This document shows, in pieces, positions 57,089-64,000 of a stretch of 64,000 nucleotides of DNA. Position 1 is the first letter of the stretch, and the number at the start of each line of letters is the position of its first letter. The DNA is from Gyromitra esculenta (lineage: Eukaryota; Ascomycota; Pezizomycetes; Pezizales; Discinaceae), in NCBI GenBank assembly GCA_038503075.1, contig JBCAML010000018.1, positions 496,001 through 560,000 on the forward strand, read 5' to 3'. The translations under genes and the position numbers were made by a program. The notes under the pieces are model-generated. The model did no database searches. It saw only the letters and a program-made list of their open reading frames with translations, and was not told where the DNA came from.

Positions 57089-60000
57089 ATGTCACGTCCA
57101 CCCTACTACAACTATGGTGGTCCCTCCTCTTACTCCTACGCAACCTCTCCTCCCTCCTCCTCCCGCCCTACCTATCCAACGGCCCCAACACCTTCCTCTG
57201 GTAAACGTAAAGCCCCTGCCTACGTCGAAATGCCCTCCGATGATAGCGCACCAAGCTCCTCAATCCCCACACCAAAGAGGAAAAGGCCTTCTACCGGCCG
57301 TGTTGCAAATTCTGGCTCGATTACCCAGCTCGATATCGACTACGATGACGATGCTGGTGCACACGACGTTATTGACCTGTCTCAGGATAACGAAGGCGAT
57401 TATAGCGAGGACTGGGAGCATTATGGTCATATCGATGGGAAAGTTGTAGGAGTGCGATATTATCGTGGAATTGCCACGGTAGGCGAACAGGTCTTGCTAA
57501 AACGAGAACCAACCAATCAGGTGTGTGTGTTTTCACGCGTTCACTTCGATTATGATTAGTATTGCTCTATACAGAAATATTTTCCCTCTCAAAATGTGTT
57601 TCCATCAAGTTTGCCATATCTGCATCTTCTCTTATCATTCACACCCAATGCTAATGAATTCAGTACGATACCAACGCCATCCGTGTTGACAATGTCTCTC
57701 ATATTCAAATCGGCCATATCCCAAAGACTATCGCCGCTAAGCTTGCTCCCCTCCTTGACTCTGGTCTAATCCATGCCGAAGGTGTTGTTGCCGGCCGCGT
57801 TGGTGAATACGAAATGCCGTTAACCCTTAACATATACGGTTCTGCGAACCCAGCCATGCGCACGCAAATCAAAGCCGCTATTAAATCCCACAGGCTGCCG
57901 ATTCGTGCTTCCGAGGAGCAGAAACGCAAAGAGAAAGCCGAAAAGGAAGTAGCAAAAGCAGCAGCGAAGGCTCAAGCAAAGCTGAAGAAGGTCAAGATTG
58001 GAAAAGGCGGAGGTGCTCCCACAGGATATGGTGATGTGGAGATCGAGATTAACGAAAGCGGCGAGTTTGTCGGTAGCACTGCGCCGGGTACCTACAGGCA
58101 TGAAGAACTACCAGGACCGAGTTGGGAACACCTTGTCGGCGCATCGCAGGCCTTCAACCCTCGCGAAATTGGCGAGGTTGTGCAAAAATTTGGAATGGCT
58201 GAAGAGGACCTCAGCGCTTACCCGTCTGCGCTTCAGCCCGATCGCCTTGCGACGGCTATGCTCCCGTACCAACTTCAGGGCCTTGCATGGCTCCTACAAC
58301 AAGAGCACCCACGGCCACCAACAAAGGATGACGAAATAGTGCAACTGTGGAAACGCGTGTCGGGGGCATACCAGAATGTCGCAACTATGTTCACGACCAA
58401 GACGTCGCCCGATCTTGCCTCGGGGGGAGTGTTGGCGGACGATATGGTTTGATCTTCCGTATCCATTTTCTAGGGAAGCCTTACTAACTTAGATATCTAG
58501 GGCCTAGGTAAAACTCTGCAGATGATTGCGCTAATGGTGACCGATCCAGCTCGCGAACCGGCACTTGTTCCGAAGCCAATAGCATCTGGGCATTGCACTG
58601 GGGGCACGTTAATTGTTTGCCCTGTGGGTGTTATGTCTAATTGGACAGGGCAAACCAAGCATCATGTGGGTGAAAGCATGCCTATGAAAGTGTTGGTGTA
58701 TCATGGCACCGGGAGGGAGAGTAATAATTTATCGGATTATGATGTGGTCGTTACCAGCTATGGTTCGTTTGAGTCCTTTGGCAAGCTTGACTACAGGCAT
58801 CACTAACTATCACTCATTCACTCATAGGTACGCTAGCAAGTGAATTTAATCCCAAGAAGACCGGACTAGCTGCAAAAGGGTAAAATTTTCCCTACTCTTT
58901 TCCAGCTATTCTACTTAATTAATCTTATATAGACTCCACTCAATCAAATGGCGCCGTGTTATCCTTGACGAAGCTCACCAGATCCGCAATCCCAAATCTA
59001 AATCCGCCCTTTCGGCTACCAACCTAACCGCAGAGTCCCGGTGGTGCCTCACTGGGACGCCAATTATTAATACCTTGAAGGACCTATACTCGCTATTGAG
59101 ATTCTTAAGATACTCGGGAGGGTTGTCTGAATTCGACATCTTCAACAGGGTATTGATTCGGCCGTTAAATAGGGGGCTGCCGGAAGCCAATATGCGTTTA
59201 CAGGCTCTCATGGCAAGCGTTTGTCTACGGAGGACAAAGAGCATGAAGTTCATTGATCTCAAACTGCCAGAATGCAAAGAGTTTGTACACAGAATCCCAT
59301 TTTACCCCGAGGAGTTGGAGAAGTATAACGTCCTCGATGCGGAGGCAAAGGGACTACTTGATAGATTTCAAAAAGGGAAGGCAACTGGTGATAAAAGGGA
59401 TGAGTATAGATTCCTCCTGGAGATTCTCTTACGTATGAGGCAGGTTTGTAATCATTGGTCATTGTGCGGAGAGAGAATTGAGAGCTTGATGAAGCTGGCG
59501 GGTCAAAGCAAGGTTGTGCTTAATGGTGAGAATCGAAGAGCGCTGCAAGACTTATTGCAGATCGCGATTGATTCGCAGGAGGAGTGTTCTGTTTGTTTAG
59601 AAGCATTACATGATCCAAGGATTACTATCTGTAAACATGTTTTTGGGTTGGAGTGTAAGTTTCACTCCTTTTAGACGGATGGTTGGCCGGTGGTGATATA
59701 CGAAACCTCATTGCTAACACTCACTAGGCATCGAGAAAGTCATCGAGATCCAGCATAAATGCCCCATGTGCAGATGTGAACTCAAAGACGCTCCCAGCAG
59801 CCTTGTTGAGCCTATGGTCATCGAAGAAGAACCCAAGCCCCACTCCACTGTCGACCTTCAAACTAGCAGCAGCAAAATCGAAGCTCTCCTGAAAATCCTC
59901 AAAGCTACTCGCGCCAGAGATTCCACCAACAAAACTGTCATCTTCTCGCAGTGGACATCCTACCTTAGCATTATTGAACCGCACCTCATCGCGGCTGGGT

Positions 60001-60396
60001 TCAAATTCACTCGCATTGACGGTACAATGAATGTACGGCGCCGCGATGATGCTCTACAAGCGCTCGAGTCAGACCCAGAATGCACAATCATGCTCGCTTC
60101 CCTCTGTCGCCTCTGTCGGGTTGAATCTAGTCGCTGCGAATCAGGTCATTCTTACCGACAGCTGGTGGGCACCAGCGATTGAAGACCAGGCTGTAGACCG
60201 TGTTCACCGACTTGGACAGAGGAGGAAAACAACGGTATTTCGATTAGTGATGGAGGGGAGTATCGAGGAGCGTGTGTTGCTAATTCAGGAGAAGAAGAGG
60301 GGGTTGGTGGCGACAGCGTTCCAGGAGAAGGGTGAGAGTAGAGGAAGAAGGGCGAAGGAGACGAAATTAGTTGATTTACAAATGCTGTTGGCATAA
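57089..60396 (+). CDS. HIRAN-SNF2-RING helicase-like protein (HLTF/Rad5 type), frameshifted
   Basis: Six exons (57089-57520, 57664-58446, 58501-58762, 58828-58879, 58933-59654, 59728-60396) match the HLTF/Rad5 layout, which acts in replication-fork reversal and PCNA polyubiquitination. A disordered N-terminus is followed by a HIRAN domain (about residues 118-225, GKVVGVRYYRG and YDTNAIRV), then the SNF2 ATPase with Walker A DDMGLGKTLQ split by an intron, DEAH in VILDEAHQIRNPKS, and SRWCLTGTP. A RING-like segment (CSVC ... CKHVFGLEC ... CPMC) is inserted before the C-terminal helicase lobe. In the RING, the usual FC cysteine is Gly. At 60100-60107 the frame breaks: MLASL is followed out of frame by SVASVGLNLVAANQ, consistent with loss of two bases in a CT repeat. 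As written, the protein stops at 60182 and lacks motifs V-VI; otherwise it would reach TAA 60394-60396, about 973 aa. A sequencing error is possible. Confidence 0.85.
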
Positions 60397-61139
60397 GAGG
60401 TGATTTTAGGAAACTTGAAAATAGTCGTTAGGTATTTACTTTGTAAGAGTGGGTTTTGTATCGGTGTCTGTTGATCTCTTGTGATCTATTCCATTTTAGG
60501 TGTCTATCAATCCCAATGGGGTTCCTTTCTTTTTGTTCTTGCTACCTTAAGCGAGTAGAAGGTTAGTGGTGAGTATTATTATTTAGGGGGGCTGTGTTAG
60601 CTTTACCAGTTACCGTATATCTCTCAAATGTGGAAATTGCTTGAACTACCTCAATAAAAACCACCTTATTAAACAAGTAAGCAGTAATTTCAAGGTTATA
60701 AGGTGAATGCACAGGTGTGGAGTTTCTCCCAGCAGCGGGCGTCCTTTAAGAGCAAAGCTCACAACTTACATCCTAAATCTGACTGGCAAAGCCCTCCCCA
60801 ACGAAAACTTTGATCTTCTTTAAGCAAAACCAGAGGCTGGGTATTTCCTGGGTAAGCTCAGTTCCTCTTATCCTTCCCCCGTTTTATTTTCTTTCTTTTT
60901 TAGAGAGGACCTACTTCACACATTTAAGCCTACATGTAGTTCCATTTACTAGCTCGTATGAGAAGATTCTCCGACGGCACTCCAGGTCCCCTTGACTATA
61001 GGCAAAAAGCTTCCCCATCACACTCATTCCTAAATTTAGCGTTTACACACCAACTACCTTCCATCTCCGCTACCCAGAGACGTCTCCAAGTCCTCCAACA
61101 GGAAGGCCATCCACCTCCGGCAAAGCTCCCAGGGGAGTC

Positions 61140-61400
61140 ATGGAAATACCGAAGCCATCGAAAAGCCCCCTCTTCAACAAGTCCAGCAAAGAGGAGCTAA
61201 GAAGCCTCGAGAGAAGATATATGGAACAGGAGTTATTTCTCATAACCCTTGAAAATGCTCTTGAGGAGCAGCAGTGTGATGCATTGATAGAAGAAGCCCG
61301 TGCATTCGCCTATGCTATCGGAAGGCCGGGTTGTTTTCTTGTCCTTCGTTTCCGCACTGGCAGCTGGGGCGGACGTCCGCCATATGGATACATGAAGTAG
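61140..61400 (+). CDS. Doubtful small helical protein
   Basis: This 86-aa frame runs from ATG 61140 to TAG. The middle is a plausible charged amphipathic helix (SKEELRSLERRYMEQELFLI) followed by LENALEEQQCDALIEEARAF, unlike random translation. It ends GGRPPYGYMK. There is no similarity I recognise and no neighbouring exon that fits. It could be a remnant of a larger gene, because an upstream frame at 60958-61200 in another phase is also open. Confidence 0.28.
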   Translation: MEIPKPSKSPLFNKSSKEELRSLERRYMEQELFLITLENALEEQQCDALIEEARAFAYAIGRPGCFLVLRFRTGSWGGRPPYGYMK

Positions 61401-61693
61401 CGATAGTCAGATAACTGTCAGAGTTTACCAGTACCACTACCAACGTGCTAGTTACACTGCATTGGTGTATTATGAGTGTATGTAGGGGAAAGTTTCTGAT
61501 CTCCTGGGTGAACATAACGCATATATTCTGGCAAGTATCACTTACTAGCTTGAAGTGGTTTCTTGAGCATACTTAATCTACTACACGGCTGTAAACCCTA
61601 CTAGTAAAAGCATTGAGCCGTCCCCTCACCACGTGTGTCCAAAGGCAAACAGCCAGAGCCTTAGTCTATAAAAATGACGAATAAAGCTGTGCC

Positions 61694-61957
61694 ATGACGG
61701 AGATGGTGGGAGTAAACCAGGATATATGTCTTTTCAATGCAACTTTCTTAGATTTCTCAGGGCATCAGCGTCATTTGTATACTGCGCCAATATTGGTAAC
61801 CCAGAAAAATGAGATTCTCGGGGGACATTCAGAATGGTTTTGGCAGTCAGACGGCTATTGCCACGACCTTACTGAGGAAGTCGTAATTATTGGGTACGGT
61901 GGAAGACCTTTTAGTGGTGAAGGCGGCTTGGGCACTACATGTAGTTACATGCAGTAG
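61694..61957 (+). CDS. Doubtful small protein
   Basis: This 87-aa frame starts at ATG 61694 and stops just after a palindrome. It is mixed in composition, with aromatic residues (EWFWQSDGYCHD) and a Gly-rich end (GYGGRPFSGEGGLG). There is no signal peptide and no recognised domain. It is kept only because it is the best frame in an otherwise empty stretch. Confidence 0.2.
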   Translation: MTEMVGVNQDICLFNATFLDFSGHQRHLYTAPILVTQKNEILGGHSEWFWQSDGYCHDLTEEVVIIGYGGRPFSGEGGLGTTCSYMQ

Positions 61958-62101
61958 TCACTCGAGATGATGGGAAAAAACGTGTGTGTCATGTAGAATT
62001 ATTAATGAGAAAAAACACAAAGAACTTTATGGCACTTATCACACCGATATGGGAATATTAGAGGAGATGGAAAAGGTGCCTAGGCCAATTAGTTTCCTTG
62101 T

Positions 62102-62117
62102 ATACTACATGTAGTAT
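62102..62117. repeat. Perfect 16-bp palindrome
   Basis: atactacatgtagtat is its own reverse complement. Shorter versions of the same core lie at 60930-60939 (10 bp) and 61934-61945 (12 bp), so three occur within 1.2 kb. Confidence 0.6.
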
Positions 62118-63231
62118 CAGTAAATATCGAAGAGTGGACTTGAGAATATTAGAAAATGCGTGCTTAGTCACTAATCGACACCTGAGCAACAGGATAAATA
62201 TATCGCGGCTGCCGTGGGTGGGATGTTGCACGGTGGTAGAAACCTGAAAACTGTTATGTAGGGTTCGGACCAATCCTTCAGGTAATGCCCGACAGGCTAA
62301 CCCAACTTTAGGTATCCACCATCATTGACTAAATACCATACCCATACAACTAGCTCGAGGGTAAAGCAGGCCAGAGAGGAAAAATACTGCTACCTTTGGG
62401 CGCCTACAGATCAGCTGAAAGATACATGTGGTGTTTTGCAGTCTCTGCCAACAATACAACATGTTCGACGGTTCGGAATACAATACGGAATACAAGTAGC
62501 TATACAAACGGCTGTATCACCACAACCCTCTCATTCACAAAAAACAACACCGAGATCTTCACCATTGACCCGAGCGGAGTGGAGTGTCTCTCGGGCCGGA
62601 GCTCATTCTTCCGTTGTTACATGCTCATGATACCGCTCGGTATGTCCCGGCGTTGATTTTAATGTGAAACGCTAGATCGTGTGCACACTTAACCATAAGT
62701 CTCTGGGCGGCGAGTTTGCCGGGGAGACGATAAAGTTACTCCAGGGTCCCATCCCGATGGTTGGGGTCTCAAATAGATGAAAGGCCTGTTCCTTAATAGT
62801 CCCACCCTAGCTCAAGTCTAGCTGTAGTGGGGCAATGAGTACCAAACCAGGCGAATTCCGATTCGTATTCGCTACGGGGGGAAGGGATCACGAATCTCAA
62901 TGTCTTCTGTTTTTTTTTTTTATGAACCCGTATGTACAGTACCCACATTGCTAGTATCGCTATACACATGTAACCGACAATAAAAAAGAAAAAACAGTAT
63001 GGTCTGTCCACAAAACAAAGTAGTTGCGGGTATCATACTATGAAATAGATAAAAGTTTGCGTTCAACACGTAGAAATTTACAAACCTCGTCCTCTTCCCC
63101 ATAACAGGAAAAGAAAAAGCGAGAAATTAAAAGAGAAAAAAACATTACAATATACAGGATGATATTCTAAGACAACTATGGTGTTTCACCAAACCTTCTA
63201 AGACTTAACCACACACACACACAACCCCGTT

Positions 63232-64000
63232 TTACAACAAAATTACTCCCAAAGCCACAGAGAAACTAATCATAATACTCGCCCAAGTAGCTTTCATTGA
63301 ACCTGCGCCATTGGCGTTATTTGGTCCGCTGGTGCTATTGGCTGAGCCGGATTGAAGAGGAATTTGGGAGGCGCTAGACGTGGGCGTTTCGACAGAAGTC
63401 GAAGACACCGAAGAGACATCAGAGCCCAGCGCATAGACCGAGACCGAATCCACAGTGGGTTCAGCACTGCCGTCGAGGGTCAACTCCGAGGGAATATTAG
63501 TGATCGAAGTAGCAGGGGAGCTGATAGCCAAGGTCAAGAATCCGGAGAACGAATCTGTGGTCGGAGTAACAGTAGAGGCCTCCGTCTTGGTCGCAATAGA
63601 AACGGCGGGGGCGGAGCTGGCGGGGACGGAGCTAGCAGGGACGGAGCTAGCAGAAGTGGAGGCAGGCGTCGAGGCAGCAGACGAAGACTTTATGGCAGGG
63701 CAAAGCGTGATAGCCAATCCACCATCCAAAAGCCTCCTCAACAGACTGTCGGGATAAACAAACGCCTGTCTGCAGGCAAGAATAACAGTCTCTTGGCGAG
63801 CGTTGATGGCATCAATGCAATCACTGGAGCAGGTCTTCTTCGCCTTAAAGTCGGCTGCAGACGGACATTCGTCGATTTCCTGACTGTAGGCACTGAGGCA
63901 GCCAGGGGTTACATCTTTGGTGGATAGAGGGTCGAGATCGTTAAGGTTGAGCCCAGCAGAGACCGAGGCAACGGAAGCCAAGAGAAGCGCAGGAATGAAC
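63232..64000 (-). CDS. GPI-anchored Ser/Thr-rich cell-wall protein, 5' end outside the window
   Basis: The frame is open from the right edge to the stop at 63232, and the first visible residues (FIPALLLASVASVSAG) are the hydrophobic core of a signal peptide, so the ATG lies just beyond base 64000. Mature residues 1-90 form a small domain with six cysteines (GCLSAYSQEIDEC, KKTCSSDC, LAC, TLC), which could form three disulphides. A long Ser/Thr/Ala/Pro-rich stalk follows, with a short repeat (ASSVPASSVPASSAP). The last residues (SMKATWASIMISFSVALGVI) are hydrophobic, preceded by Asn/Gly/Ser, as in a GPI-attachment signal. The protein should sit on the plasma membrane or wall. The cysteine domain resembles other small fungal extracellular domains, but I cannot name it. 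Confidence 0.8.
   Translation of the reverse strand, partial: FIPALLLASVASVSAGLNLNDLDPLSTKDVTPGCLSAYSQEIDECPSAADFKAKKTCSSDCIDAINARQETVILACRQAFVYPDSLLRRLLDGGLAITLCPAIKSSSAASTPASTSASSVPASSVPASSAPAVSIATKTEASTVTPTTDSFSGFLTLAISSPATSITNIPSELTLDGSAEPTVDSVSVYALGSDVSSVSSTSVETPTSSASQIPLQSGSANSTSGPNNANGAGSMKATWASIMISFSVALGVILL

Larger units (their letters stand above)
60397..63231. other. Gene-poor region with small unsupported frames and palindromes
   Basis: Two small plus-strand frames (61140-61400 and 61694-61957) are listed separately. Perfect palindromes built on ctacatgtag occur at 60930-60939, 61934-61945 and 62102-62117. A frame at 62396-62656 carries several cysteines but no signal peptide or exon context. 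The right end, with CA repeats at about 63210-63225, is the 3' flank of the edge gene. Confidence 0.4.

Noticed and set aside
52084..60396. A regulatory unit formed by the divergent Zn2Cys6 and helicase-like genes
   Set aside because: Shared promoter space alone is not evidence of functional linkage, and no common motif was found.

Overview
This is nuclear DNA of a filamentous ascomycete (Pezizomycotina). Protein-coding genes are interrupted by short GT-AG introns, mostly 54-143 bp, with donors such as GTAAGT, GTATGT and GTGAGT. There are no bacterial operons. The gene content is typical of moulds: a HET-C protein, a Zn2Cys6 regulator, a DUF3433 membrane protein, an F-box protein, AP-1 gamma-adaptin, a mitochondrial PPR protein and a GPI-anchored Ser/Thr-rich protein. 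Gene-poor, AT-richer stretches of 2-6 kb alternate with the gene clusters. An early-branching class (Orbiliomycetes or Pezizomycetes) is possible, but this is only a guess.

Layout. The left edge holds the 3' part of an unrecognised gene (3-887 +). het-C follows (1900-5084 -, six exons, 938 aa), then a small membrane protein with internal repeats (5798-6580 -). Two small candidate loci come next: a protein with three CRG motifs (7602-7883 -) and a probably broken CxxC protein (8551-9026 +). The DUF3433 protein is at 10525-13410 (-). From 13.4 to 19.7 kb I find no convincing gene, only nested palindromes and a 74-bp tandem duplication. An unrecognised two-exon gene (19673-20856 -), an F-box protein (22744-24404 -) and AP-1 gamma-adaptin (24996-27818 +) follow. 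A 4.4-kb repeat-bearing desert leads to an NAD(P)-binding epimerase-like protein (32254-33339 +) and, on the opposite strand, a NuiA-like small protein (33586-34136 -). After another gap, a mitochondrial PPR protein (37067-40526 -) and a PARP-type zinc-finger/AT-hook protein (41729-43897 +) are divergently arranged. A 5.7-kb desert holds a 243-bp terminal-inverted-repeat element at 47161-47403. It is followed by a small secreted protein (49612-49941 +), a long Zn2Cys6 regulator (52084-55950 -) and, divergent from it, a HIRAN-SNF2-RING helicase-like gene (57089-60396 +). The right edge holds a GPI-anchored Ser/Thr-rich protein that runs off the window (63232-64000 -).

The genes look like independent housekeeping and lineage-specific units; I see no biosynthetic cluster or defence island. 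The most notable points are a frameshift at 60100-60107 in the helicase-like gene, just before its last helicase motifs, in a protein that also lacks one RING cysteine; the NuiA-like protein in a fungus; the PARP-type zinc finger with AT-hooks and no catalytic domain; and several unrelated fold-back or terminal-inverted-repeat elements in the gene deserts. Exon junctions were derived by hand from splice consensus, codon phase and family similarity, so most are well supported but not proven by transcripts.
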